Assembly: GCA_946482655.1 (NCBI GenBank)
Contig: CAMLSA010000003.1
Span: 1-64,000, forward strand
Direction: 5' to 3'
DNA length: 64,000 nucleotides
Source of the DNA: an uncultured Sphingomonas sp.
Lineage (GTDB): Bacteria; Pseudomonadota; Alphaproteobacteria; Sphingomonadales; Sphingomonadaceae
How positions within the stretch are numbered: position 1 is the stretch's first letter; each line of letters begins with the position of its first letter. The translations under genes were made by a program, and so were the position numbers. Shown here in pieces: positions 18,039 through 26,365 of the stretch. Below the pieces are notes generated by a model. That model did no database searches, was not told the origin of the DNA, and saw only the letters and a list, made by a program, of their open reading frames with translations.

Positions 18039-18803
18039 GTGAAGATCATCTTTTTACTGCATGGCGCGCAGACCGGACAGCGCGGCCTCGCGAACTTTAT
18101 CAACACTGATTATGTTCCGGAACTCGCCAGGGCTTTTCCCTACCTATCCGTGGAGCGATGCAATTTCCTAAACGAAGGCGGGATGGTGACGGTCGGGCAT
18201 GTCCCCGACGCGCCCCCCCCGCCCGGCTATGGGGCTATTCTGGAAGCGCGTATCGCCGGCGCTGACCTTGCCCGCTTTCAACAGGATCTTCGCGAGCCAG
18301 GAACGGCCGGGCGATGGGACGAAATCGCTGGCGGTCATCTGAACAACCGATTGACCCAGCGCATAGCCGTCGATGAGCGGACGACGCCGCCCTCCGACAT
18401 CGGGCAGAGCGCCGCCGTGGCGGACGACGGCACAATGGTTAAACAGATCGTGAATCTTAGGAAAAAGCCCGGCATGAGCCATGCCGACTTCGTGGACTAT
18501 TATGAGAATAAACATGCGCCGCTAACGGTACGCACGCTGCCGATATTCTCGAAATATGTTCGCAACTTCGTAATCGACGACGGCGAACTGCAAAGGTCGC
18601 TCAACCCGGAAGGCGGTGCCATTCCCGATTTCGACGTCGCCACGCACATCTGGTTCAAGGATGAAGCCGCGCGCCAGAAATTCGCGGCCGCCTTCGACGA
18701 CCCGGAAACAGGCGCCATGTTCGCCGCCGATTCGGATCGCCTGTTCGAGCCCGGCAGTATGCAGATGTTCCTGGTCGACGAGCGTGTCCTGAGCACCGTC
18801 TGA
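18039..18803 (+). CDS. two-domain EthD-like protein
   Basis: 254 residues, GTG start at 18039 with AGAGGAA upstream. The C-terminal half has a typical EthD segment (GMSHADFVDYYENKHAPL), and the N-terminal half repeats a degenerate version of the same alpha-beta fold (LLHGAQTGQRGLANFINTDY), so it is a duplicated ferredoxin-like dimer in one chain. EthD-type proteins accompany P450s and other oxygenases in ether, terpene and steroid degradation but their reaction is unclear; a few members are isomerases or chaperones. The close relative at 44411-45199 keeps the same two-part plan. Being directly after the two FAD enzymes suggests service to that unit. Confidence 0.82.
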   Translation: MKIIFLLHGAQTGQRGLANFINTDYVPELARAFPYLSVERCNFLNEGGMVTVGHVPDAPPPPGYGAILEARIAGADLARFQQDLREPGTAGRWDEIAGGHLNNRLTQRIAVDERTTPPSDIGQSAAVADDGTMVKQIVNLRKKPGMSHADFVDYYENKHAPLTVRTLPIFSKYVRNFVIDDGELQRSLNPEGGAIPDFDVATHIWFKDEAARQKFAAAFDDPETGAMFAADSDRLFEPGSMQMFLVDERVLSTV

Positions 18804-18840
18804 CGAGCGCCGTCGCGGCACGGCTATGATGATCGGTCCT

Positions 18841-18869
18841 CGCCGGCCGCCGCTCCTCGGCGGCCGGCG
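18841..18869. terminator. perfect 12-bp hairpin between convergent genes
   Basis: Arms CGCCGGCCGCCG (18841-18852) and its reverse complement (18858-18869) with a CTCCT loop, abutting the stop codon of the minus-strand gene at 18870 and 38 bases after the EthD stop. No T run, but the very stable stem between two convergent genes fits a bidirectional terminator. Confidence 0.6.
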
Positions 18870-19691
18870 TTACGCCGCCAGTGGCACAGGACTTTGAGCC
18901 ACAACCTCGTAATTTTCCAAAGCGTCATGCAGTGCCTGAGGCGCCGTCTGCTTCGACGCTTTGTAGAAAGGCAGGAATATCTTCAGCATGCGAGGAAACA
19001 CGTATTTGGCGAAGGCCCGATTATAGGCTTTCTCGTAACGAATCGACTCGGCACGTCTTTCAGGCGTCATCTCCGCGCGGTCGATCTCGAACATGTAGGA
19101 GCGCATCTTCTTGTCCTGCGGGATGATAAGCCGCATAAACGCCACGAACCCGGCGATACGAATAAAATAATTACCCGAGTAAGCCGCGAAGGCATCTAGA
19201 CAAGCGCTACGATGCTCGAATTCCTCGGCGAGATGCCACAGGAACAATGTGGAAACGCGCCGGTCGCCGTCATAGCGAGACAGCATCCGCTCATAGGCGA
19301 ACTTCGCCTGATAGCAGGCAAGATTCTCGAATCCCGCGCAATAGGCCAAATTATAGGCGAGCGAACGCGACTCTGCCATGTCCTTCTGGGCTGCGCTCAA
19401 TTCCGCTTCGAACTGCTTCAGCTTGGGGTAGCGCGCGTATAGCTCCCGGTTGAAGAGAGCGTGGACCCTATAATGATTCCCCTCCTGCGCGATGAACAGG
19501 TCGATGTCGCGCCGGACCCTCTCCTGGCTCGCCGGCAGCACGTCGCGAACGCGCCCCATGATCTTGTTGAGGTAGGGCTCGAATGCGGTGGCGAGTGGGC
19601 TGCCACTGTTGATGATCGTCGAGAAATCGTCGTTAGACGCCCAGCGAGGATTAAGACCTTTGAAATCGATCCGCATTTTCCGGGACTTCAT
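18870..19691 (-). CDS. metal-dependent hydrolase family protein (PF10118), diiron-type helical fold
   Basis: 273 residues. Two helices hold E70, H73, H77 (FIAQEGNHYRVH) and H153, E156, E157, H160 (WHLAEEFEHR), the E-x2-H-x3-H and H-x2-EE-x2-H patterns typical of PF10118 and of ferritin-like dinuclear metal sites. The family is described as predicted metal-dependent hydrolases, but the ligands look like a carboxylate-bridged di-iron oxygenase or peroxidase site, so oxygen chemistry is possible. No signal peptide. It is divergent from the aldehyde dehydrogenase across a 343-base gap. Reaction and substrate are unknown. Confidence 0.82.
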   Translation of the reverse strand: MKSRKMRIDFKGLNPRWASNDDFSTIINSGSPLATAFEPYLNKIMGRVRDVLPASQERVRRDIDLFIAQEGNHYRVHALFNRELYARYPKLKQFEAELSAAQKDMAESRSLAYNLAYCAGFENLACYQAKFAYERMLSRYDGDRRVSTLFLWHLAEEFEHRSACLDAFAAYSGNYFIRIAGFVAFMRLIIPQDKKMRSYMFEIDRAEMTPERRAESIRYEKAYNRAFAKYVFPRMLKIFLPFYKASKQTAPQALHDALENYEVVAQSPVPLAA

Positions 19692-20034
19692 GACAAACTC
19701 TCTCCACCTTCTGTTGACCGCCCGCGCACTTCCCGCCTCGGCAGGGGCGCGGACCTGCCGGGGCTTCTCACATTGAGCATTCGGTCATTATAGCTCAGAT
19801 ATCGGACTTCGGGTAGCGTCTTAATCGATCTCGCTGGCTCCGGCGTCTCTCTAGGCGTAAGCAAGGCTGGTGAGGCATGATTCACATCTTGGCACAGCGC
19901 CGGTCCATTCGTTTTGCGTCTGCCCTGTCAGTTATGGCATCAGCCGCGGGCGGGCCGTGGACGGTTCCGACGGGTTGGCAGGCGCTGCGCAACACCGGCA
20001 TGACAGAAACAAGCAGGCGAAAGGATGGACCTAA
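19692..20034. promoter_or_regulatory. 343-bp divergent gap, PF10118 gene and aldehyde dehydrogenase
   Basis: The gap holds an inverted repeat TGAGC/GCTCA at 19774-19797 with 14 bases between the arms, near an AT-richer patch (CATTATAG) that could be a -10 region. The ribosome site of the dehydrogenase (GAAAGGA) ends about nine bases before 20035. I see no further gene in this stretch. Confidence 0.3.
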
Positions 20035-21519
20035 ATGGCTACGGTAGACACGAACGAGCGACTGATCGAGCGGCCGGACCGGTTCTTTATCGGCGGTGAC
20101 TGGGTCACGCCCTCCAGCGACGCGATGATCGAGGTCGTCAGCCCGTCGACCGAGGAGGTGTTCGTCCGTGTCGCCGAGGCACAGGCGGCGGACATAAACC
20201 GCGCCGTGGCTGCGGCGCGCGAGGCCTTCGACAGGGGGCCGTGGCCTCGCATGTCGCACGCCGAGCGTGCGGGTTACCTGCGCGCGATCGGCAAGGAGAT
20301 GGCGGCGCGCAGCGGGGGGCTCGGCCGCATCTGGACTTCCGAGGTCGGCGTCGCCCAGCAGTTGGCACAGCTGGTGACGCCCGGCCTTGCCGGAGTGTAT
20401 GATTACTACGCCTCGCTTGCCGACACGTTCCAGTTCGTCGAGCGACACACGCCGCAGGCGGGCGGGAACGTTGGCATGCTCGTCCGCGAGCCTGTCGGCG
20501 TGGTCGGCGCGATCGTGCCATGGAACGGCGCGCTCGGCCTGATCGCGTGGAAGGTCGCACCCGCGCTGCTCGCCGGCTGCACCGTGATCATCAAGGCTTC
20601 GCCGGAGTCGCCGGGGAGCGCGCTGGTGATGGGCGAGATCGCCAAGGCGATCGGATTGCCGGCTGGCGTGCTCAACATCGTCACCGCCGAGCGCGAGGTG
20701 TCCGAGTTGCTCGTCCGCCATCCCGATGTCGACAAGATCACCTTCACCGGGTCGAGCGCGGCGGGCAAGCGCATCGCATCGCTCTGCGGCGAACGGATCG
20801 CGCGCTGCACGCTGGAACTCGGCGGCAAGTCGGCAGCGGTGATTCTGGACGACTGCGACATCGATGAAGCGGCACGCTCGATCTCCGGATCGGCGAGAAT
20901 TCTCACCGGTCAGGTCTGCTCGTCGCTGACTCGTCTGGTCGTCTCGCGCAGCCGTCACGACGCCTTCGTCGAGGCGCTCGCCGGCGCGTTCAAGGAGATC
21001 AGGGTAGGCGATCCGTTCGATGCCGCCACCGACATGGGTCCGCTGGCGATGAAGCGGCAGCGCGAGCGGGTGGAAAGCTATATTGTCAAGGGTCAGGACG
21101 AGGGCGCCACGCTGGCGTTCGGCGGACGCCGGCCGAGCCACCTCAACCGCGGCTATTTCCTGGAGCCGACCGTATTTGGCAACGTCGACAATAATATGAC
21201 GATCGCTCGGGAGGAGATCTTCGGGCCGGTGGTGAGCGTGATTCCGGCTGACAGCGAGGCACAGGCGATCGAAATTGCCAACGACACGGTGTTCGGCCTT
21301 AATGCCTCGGTGTTCACCAAGGATGCGACACGCGCCTATGAGATCGCGCGCCAACTGCGCTCCGGCACCGTCGGCCACAATGCGTTCCGCACCGATTTTT
21401 CGATCGCCTTCGGTGGTTTCAAGCAGTCGGGCATCGGGCGCGAGGGCGGGACGGAGGGCCTGATGCCGTTCCTCGAGACCAAGACGATCATCCTGGACGA
21501 CGAGCCGAGACTCGGATGA
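20035..21519 (+). CDS. NAD(P)+-dependent aldehyde dehydrogenase
   Basis: 494 residues, the normal length for class 1/2 aldehyde dehydrogenases. Catalytic residues are present: N164 in VPWNGA, general base E261 in LELGGKS, and nucleophile C295 in GQVCSS. The cofactor-binding FTGSSAAGKRI loop is intact. It oxidises an aldehyde to a carboxylate in the cytoplasm, most likely the product of P450, PQQ-dehydrogenase or alcohol oxidation steps in the same cluster, giving an acid for one of the CoA ligases. It is followed by an NmrA-like gene across 270 bases. Substrate range cannot be decided from the sequence; NAD+ as against NADP+ is open. Confidence 0.95.
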   Translation: MATVDTNERLIERPDRFFIGGDWVTPSSDAMIEVVSPSTEEVFVRVAEAQAADINRAVAAAREAFDRGPWPRMSHAERAGYLRAIGKEMAARSGGLGRIWTSEVGVAQQLAQLVTPGLAGVYDYYASLADTFQFVERHTPQAGGNVGMLVREPVGVVGAIVPWNGALGLIAWKVAPALLAGCTVIIKASPESPGSALVMGEIAKAIGLPAGVLNIVTAEREVSELLVRHPDVDKITFTGSSAAGKRIASLCGERIARCTLELGGKSAAVILDDCDIDEAARSISGSARILTGQVCSSLTRLVVSRSRHDAFVEALAGAFKEIRVGDPFDAATDMGPLAMKRQRERVESYIVKGQDEGATLAFGGRRPSHLNRGYFLEPTVFGNVDNNMTIAREEIFGPVVSVIPADSEAQAIEIANDTVFGLNASVFTKDATRAYEIARQLRSGTVGHNAFRTDFSIAFGGFKQSGIGREGGTEGLMPFLETKTIILDDEPRLG

Positions 21520-21754
21520 GGGGTGTGGCGGCTCGCGCCGCCACCATCCTGCCCCTGCGGTATGAGCCCTTTTCGTCACCCGCGCACGATCATGAAATAG
21601 GGAGAATTGTCTCCGGCGCTGCCGACGGAGGGCTCGACGCGATCCCGAGTGCATCCTTTTCCTGGCCAGCACTTGCGTGCCAAGCGCGGGGTCTTTCTCG
21701 ATGAATGGCTGAAGGAATCCCCACTTCGAGATATGTTCCACCACGTCCTCGATA

Positions 21755-21770
21755 TAAAACTGAAGTTTTA
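21755..21770. promoter_or_regulatory. perfect palindrome upstream of the NmrA-like gene
   Basis: TAAAACT, a GA centre and AGTTTTA form an exact 7-2-7 dyad that is AT-rich in an otherwise GC-rich gap, placed just before the AAGGAGG ribosome site of the gene at 21790. This is a good shape for a repressor operator acting on translation or transcription start. A smaller dyad (GGAGA/TCTCC) lies at 21601-21614. Confidence 0.5.
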
Positions 21771-21789
21771 CTGCGGCAAGGAGGGAGAT

Positions 21790-22683
21790 ATGCGTCGTAT
21801 TCTGGTGATGGCGGCAGGCGGCAACCAAGGTCGTCTGCTTCTGCCAAGACTTCGCGACGCCGGCTGGAAAGTTCGGGCGTTTCGCGAGACGCCGGGTCGC
21901 GAGGAAGAGTTGCTTGCCCTGGGCGCCTCCGAGGTGATCAGCGGCGACGCCACCGACAAGGCGGTGCTCGTCAAGGCGCTCGAAGGCGTCGATACGGTCT
22001 ATCATATCGGCCCCTCGCTGCATCCCCAGGAATTCGAGATGGGGGTTGCAATGGTGAACGCCGCGACCGAAGTCGGCGTTGGCCATTTCATATATAGCTC
22101 AGTGCTGCACTCCATTGCGAGCAAGCTGATCCAGCACAAGCTCAAGCGCGACATCGAAGAGCGCATCGTCGAGTCATGGCTTGACTTCACGATCTTGCAG
22201 CCCGGAGACTATATGGTGCCGGCGGGCATCTGGCCGGCCTTCGAAAGCGGCACGTTCGAGTGGCTGTTCAATGCCGACAGCCCGCACTCGATGGTCGACC
22301 TGCACGACTTCGCCGACGTCGTAGTGAAGGTGGTGACGGAGAGGGAGAAGCATTTCGGCGCCACCTACGAGCTGTGCGCGCCGGGCCCCAACACGGCCAA
22401 CGATGTCGGTCGGGTCATCACCGAGGTGACCGGACGACATACCAACGTGCATGTGCCGCCTGCGGCGGAATGGTCGGCCCGGATCATGGCCGGCGGTAGC
22501 GGCCCCAAAACCGGCCATCAGGATCTGGTCATCCGCACCTGCGAGCTGTGGTACGGACGGTTTCGCTTTCTCGGCAACCCCAACGTGTTGAGGTGGCTCC
22601 TGGAACGCGAGCCGACCACCCTCAAGGGGTTCGTTGCCCGCGAATGGGAAGCGTACAAGGCGCAGAATAACATCGCGGGATAA
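21790..22683 (+). CDS. NmrA-like NAD(P)-binding protein
   Basis: 297 residues from ATG 21790, chosen for the AAGGAGG five bases upstream; the open frame reaches back to 21607 but that part has no family character. The N-terminal GxxGxxG-type motif (AAGGNQG, 8-14) and the following acidic and GASEV strands make a Rossmann fold, and VDTVYHIGPSLHP, HFIYSSVLHS and LDFTILQPGDYM fit NmrA (PF05368) proteins, which sense NADP+ or act as quinone/isoflavone-type reductases. The Tyr-x3-Lys pair of active SDRs is not present (KLIQHKLKRD replaces it), as in NmrA sensors. Role in the cluster is unknown; a redox sensor or an unusual reductase are the options. Confidence 0.82.
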   Translation: MRRILVMAAGGNQGRLLLPRLRDAGWKVRAFRETPGREEELLALGASEVISGDATDKAVLVKALEGVDTVYHIGPSLHPQEFEMGVAMVNAATEVGVGHFIYSSVLHSIASKLIQHKLKRDIEERIVESWLDFTILQPGDYMVPAGIWPAFESGTFEWLFNADSPHSMVDLHDFADVVVKVVTEREKHFGATYELCAPGPNTANDVGRVITEVTGRHTNVHVPPAAEWSARIMAGGSGPKTGHQDLVIRTCELWYGRFRFLGNPNVLRWLLEREPTTLKGFVAREWEAYKAQNNIAG

Positions 22684-22933
22684 GCTGCGCCGCTGGATTA
22701 TGCGGCCCCGTGACGAGTTGTTCTGATCGCGCAAAACCGTCGGACAGTCGCTCGGTAACGTGAAGCTCGCGGTGGCGTGCGAAAGCATGGAGCGGCAGGG
22801 TTGCACGGAGAGCCATAACGCGCAATCAAGGGACTGTTGGGAGAGATTGCCATTTACAGCATCACGAGGCTCGGATCGCCGCCGCTGCCGCCGCCTCGCA
22901 TCCCTCCTAGGGGCATGGGGGTTTCGGAGAAAA

Positions 22934-24067
22934 ATGGTGACAAGACGAATCGATGGATGCCAGACCATCGGCGACGTGAGAAAAATCGCGTATAGGCGCC
23001 TGCCACGTCCCATCTACGACTATATTTCGGCAGGGACCGGCAATGAGCATACGTTACGGCGTAATACCGAAGCATATGACGATATCCTTTTGATGCCGCG
23101 CGTCGCCGTCGACGTCGCCGACATCGACACTTCCACCACGGTCCTGGGACGTCGCCTGAGCTTCCCGTTGATGGTGGCGCCGGTCGGGGGAATCGCCTTT
23201 GCCCATCCGGACACCGAGATCGATATCGCCGCCGCGGCGTCCAAGGCCGGGATCATGGAAGGCCTTTCGAATTATTCCGCGGCGAGCATAGAACGGATCG
23301 CGGAAGCATCGGGGAACGGCCCCCGGATGTTCCAGGTCTATGATTTTGCGGACGAGCGCCTGATCGATTCGATGTATGAGTCGGCACGGTCGTCGAATTG
23401 GGACGCGATGTGCGTGACCATCGACAGCCCGGTCCCGGTGCCGCGGCCGAACGTGGATCGATGGGGTCTTTGGCCCGGCGTGCGACCTCCCTTCCGTACG
23501 GCGATGGCGCTTAGCGCTCATCCGATCTGGGGACTGACGCAGCTTCGCTACGGGCGGCGGTACGCCTTCGACTATCAGAGGCGCATCTCCGAATGGCGCG
23601 ATCCGATGCTCGGCTACCATCGTGCCGATCTCGACTGGAAGCGCGTCGCCGAACTGATCAAGCGCTGGGGCGGGCAGGCAGCTGTCAAAGGCGTCATGCG
23701 CCCTGACGACGCGCTGAGGGCGGTAGATGCCGGAGCGAACTGCATAGTCATCTGCAATCATGGGGGGGTCGGGGCGAACGGTGCGGCGCCGACCATTTCG
23801 CTGGTCGAACGGATCGTGGATGCGGTCGGTCCCTCGATCGACGTCGTTCAGTGCGGCGGCCTGCGCAGCGGAGAGGGAATCCTGAAGGCACTCGCGTTGG
23901 GCGCGAAGGCGGTCATGACGGGACGCCCCTTCGTATACGGTTCGGCCGCAGGGCGGCAAGCCGGCGTGGAGAAGGTCATCGACATCTTCCGCAAGGAATT
24001 CGAAGTGGCCATGCAGATGGGCGGCTGCCGCACGGTCGCCGACATAGACCGGTCTCTCCTGTTCTGA
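22934..24067 (+). CDS. FMN-dependent alpha-hydroxyacid dehydrogenase homologue with a missing substrate arginine
   Basis: 377 residues from ATG 22934 (GGAG upstream). It follows the glycolate oxidase/lactate dehydrogenase fold residue for residue: Y30, Y136 (FQVY), D164 (VTID), K252 (VKG), catalytic base H276 (NHGG) and R311 all line up with the known site. The second substrate-carboxylate arginine, which should follow NHGG as NHGGR, is Val279, and the acidic DGG residue of the FMN loop is Cys307. In the family that arginine clamps the substrate carboxylate, so this enzyme probably oxidises something other than a simple 2-hydroxyacid. Cytoplasmic FMN enzyme. It lies between the NmrA-like gene and the quinohemoprotein, both on the same strand. 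Confidence 0.92.
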   Translation: MVTRRIDGCQTIGDVRKIAYRRLPRPIYDYISAGTGNEHTLRRNTEAYDDILLMPRVAVDVADIDTSTTVLGRRLSFPLMVAPVGGIAFAHPDTEIDIAAAASKAGIMEGLSNYSAASIERIAEASGNGPRMFQVYDFADERLIDSMYESARSSNWDAMCVTIDSPVPVPRPNVDRWGLWPGVRPPFRTAMALSAHPIWGLTQLRYGRRYAFDYQRRISEWRDPMLGYHRADLDWKRVAELIKRWGGQAAVKGVMRPDDALRAVDAGANCIVICNHGGVGANGAAPTISLVERIVDAVGPSIDVVQCGGLRSGEGILKALALGAKAVMTGRPFVYGSAAGRQAGVEKVIDIFRKEFEVAMQMGGCRTVADIDRSLLF

Positions 24068-24200
24068 CGCGACAATGGCGGCCGGCCTCGAGAAGCTCCG
24101 GTCGGGATCCATGTCGGGGGCGAAGCCTATGCGGCGAGGGGGCTCATGCCGGCGGAGATTGCATTGGTTTTGACTGGCGCCGCGGGTGAAACTTGGTTCG

Positions 24201-24216
24201 TGCGGTTCGAACCGCA
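24201..24216. promoter_or_regulatory. perfect 16-bp palindrome before the quinohemoprotein gene
   Basis: TGCGGTTCGAACCGCA is its own reverse complement and lies 21 bases before the ATG at 24238, between any promoter and the ribosome site (GGAGG). A gapless dyad of this size fits a dimeric repressor operator. Confidence 0.5.
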
Positions 24217-24237
24217 GCGGATCTCGGAGGTATGTGA

Positions 24238-26193
24238 ATGGCGTTCAGGACGGTGAGGATCGCGGGCGGACGCATTGCTGCCTTGGTCGGGCTTGCGGGC
24301 GTTGGTGTTCTTGTCATCGGCGCGCTGATCACGACCGCGCCTTCGGCGACAGCGGCTCCCGCGGCTCCGGCAGCGCAGCAGGTGTCGGCCGGTCATGCCG
24401 GTGCCGTCGACAAGCTCCCCGCCGAGGTGAACGAAGTCGGCGGAGAAGTCTGGAGGACGACATGCGCTGCCTGCCACGAAACCGGCGCTGCGCGTGCACC
24501 GGCCCGCTTCGTTCTGGAACAAATGACGCCGGAAGCGATCTACAAGGTCGTTACCGGCGGCGTGATGGCGCCTATGGCGTCATCGCTATCGGACAAGGAA
24601 AAGCGCGCTGTCTCGCAGCACCTCGCCGGGCGGCTTATCGATGAGGCGAATGTCGTCCCGCTTCCCCATTGCCGGGGCGAAGCTGCCGTGTTCGATCGCC
24701 GACTTCCGCCTGCTTTTTCGGGGTGGGGGATGGATAAGGAAAATACCCATTTCATCCGCACAGATATTGCCGGCATCGACCGGGGTAACGTCGCCAGTCT
24801 TGAGCTCAAATGGGCGCTGGTCGTGCCGAACGCCACGCGTGCCCGCTCGCAACCGGCGTTCGCCGGCGGATCTGTCATCGTGGGCAGTCAGGACAGCCGA
24901 GTTCGTTCTTTGGACGAGAAAACCGGTTGCCTGCGGTGGGAGTTGGAAACAAGTGCCGAGGTACGCACCGGCATCATCGTCGAACCCTGGAAAGCGGGTG
25001 ATGACCCTGTCCGACCGTTGGCGTTTTTCGGCGATGTCTCCGGCAAAGTTTATGCGGTCGACGCCGCGACCGGTAAGCTGGCCTGGAAGATCTTGGCTCA
25101 CAAGCATCCGTCCGCTGTGCTGAGCGGAACACCGACGCTCTTCGATGGAACACTTTATGTACCGGTCTCGTCGTTGGAAGAGGCTGTCGCATTGCGCCCT
25201 GAATATGCCTGCTGCACGTTCAGAGGTTCGGTTCTCGCCGTCGATGCGAAGAGCGGGGCAATAAAGTGGCAGACCTATCTTGTTTCCGAACCGAAGCTCG
25301 AATGGAAAAGCGTCACCGGCAAGGCGCTGTATGGACCATCAGGTGTGGCCGTGTGGGCAGCTCCGACCATCGACGCGAAGCGCGGCATGCTCTACGTGGC
25401 GACGGGGGATAACTACACGGGCCCAGCCAGTGAATTGAGCGATGCGCTCGTCGCCTTGGATATGAAGACGGGCCGGATCGTGTGGCATTATCAAGCCCTG
25501 GCAAATGACGCCTGGACCGGCGCTTGCTATGACAAGTCCGATAAGGCCAACTGCTCGCAAGAAGACGGACCGGACTATGATTTTGGCGTAAGTCCTGTGC
25601 TTGCCAAGGGTAAGGACGGGAAGGACATGATCCTGCTGGGCCAGAAATCCGGCTTCGCTTACGGGGTCAGCCCTGACACGCGAAAACTGGTGTGGAAACG
25701 GCGGGTGGGCCGCGGGGGCGAGAAGGCTGGTATCCATTTTGGCATGTCGGCAACCGAGGGCGTGGTCTTCGTGCCGGTTTCCGATGTTCCGGATGAGGAG
25801 GAGCATGACATCCCGGCGCGCCCTGGCCTGTATGCTCTTGATATCGCTACCGGGGAATATGTCTGGAAGGCGCCGGCCAAGGATGTGTGCGGTGGAAGAC
25901 CGCTGTGTTACCCGGGCTATTCGGCGGCGATCACATCGACACCGGATCTCGTCATCGCGGGCGCCAATGACGGCCATGTGCGCGCTTACGACGCGCGCGA
26001 TGGCTCGGTGCTGTGGGATGTCGATACCAAAAAGGTGTATCGGGGCGTCAATGGCGTTGCCGGGAAAGGCGGCTCGATGAGCGGCGGCGCGGCGCCTCTA
26101 CCACACAAGGGAATGCTCTTCGTCAACTCGGGATATGGTTTCGCCGGAAAGATGCCCGGCAACCTCTTCCTCGCGTTCGGGCCGAAGAAGTGA
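24238..26193 (+). CDS. quinohemoprotein dehydrogenase with N-terminal cytochrome c, polyvinyl-alcohol-dehydrogenase-like
   Basis: 651 residues. An N-terminal hydrophobic segment (about 14-32) and Ala-rich stretch act as a secretion signal. A single c-type heme site CAACH follows at 76-80, then a PQQ-type beta-propeller with repeated AxDxxTG-type blades and an adjacent cysteine pair (YACC). N-terminal heme plus PQQ propeller is the plan of polyvinyl-alcohol dehydrogenases of sphingomonads and pseudomonads; most other quinohemoprotein alcohol dehydrogenases carry the heme at the C-terminus. It should oxidise secondary alcohols in the periplasm and pass electrons through its heme. The natural substrate may be a cyclic or secondary alcohol rather than polymer, since no oxidised-PVA hydrolase of the usual kind is adjacent. 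Confidence 0.88.
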   Translation: MAFRTVRIAGGRIAALVGLAGVGVLVIGALITTAPSATAAPAAPAAQQVSAGHAGAVDKLPAEVNEVGGEVWRTTCAACHETGAARAPARFVLEQMTPEAIYKVVTGGVMAPMASSLSDKEKRAVSQHLAGRLIDEANVVPLPHCRGEAAVFDRRLPPAFSGWGMDKENTHFIRTDIAGIDRGNVASLELKWALVVPNATRARSQPAFAGGSVIVGSQDSRVRSLDEKTGCLRWELETSAEVRTGIIVEPWKAGDDPVRPLAFFGDVSGKVYAVDAATGKLAWKILAHKHPSAVLSGTPTLFDGTLYVPVSSLEEAVALRPEYACCTFRGSVLAVDAKSGAIKWQTYLVSEPKLEWKSVTGKALYGPSGVAVWAAPTIDAKRGMLYVATGDNYTGPASELSDALVALDMKTGRIVWHYQALANDAWTGACYDKSDKANCSQEDGPDYDFGVSPVLAKGKDGKDMILLGQKSGFAYGVSPDTRKLVWKRRVGRGGEKAGIHFGMSATEGVVFVPVSDVPDEEEHDIPARPGLYALDIATGEYVWKAPAKDVCGGRPLCYPGYSAAITSTPDLVIAGANDGHVRAYDARDGSVLWDVDTKKVYRGVNGVAGKGGSMSGGAAPLPHKGMLFVNSGYGFAGKMPGNLFLAFGPKK

Positions 26194-26208
26194 GTCCCGG
26201 TGTCCACA

Positions 26209-26224
26209 GCCGGCCCAAGCCGGC
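26209..26224 (+). terminator. intrinsic terminator after the quinohemoprotein gene
   Basis: GCCGGC, CCAA loop, GCCGGC, followed by ATAGGTTTTCC with a short T run, 15 bases after the stop codon. Confidence 0.5.
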
Positions 26225-26365
26225 ATAGGTTTTCCGTACCTCCGATCTCCGGGCGACGTGTCCCGGTGAAATCGGCGCAGACCTCTTCGAAGCGATTCCG
26301 GTCATCGTCCAAGCGGAGGGCGTTGCGTGCCTGCCCGGAGTGGCTTCCGCCGCTCGGCTGCTCCT

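Noticed and set aside
19882..22086. 734-residue open frame on the minus strand
   Set aside because: Antisense to the aldehyde dehydrogenase gene with its full catalytic set. The frame is His/Arg-rich and low in normal composition, with no recognisable domain.
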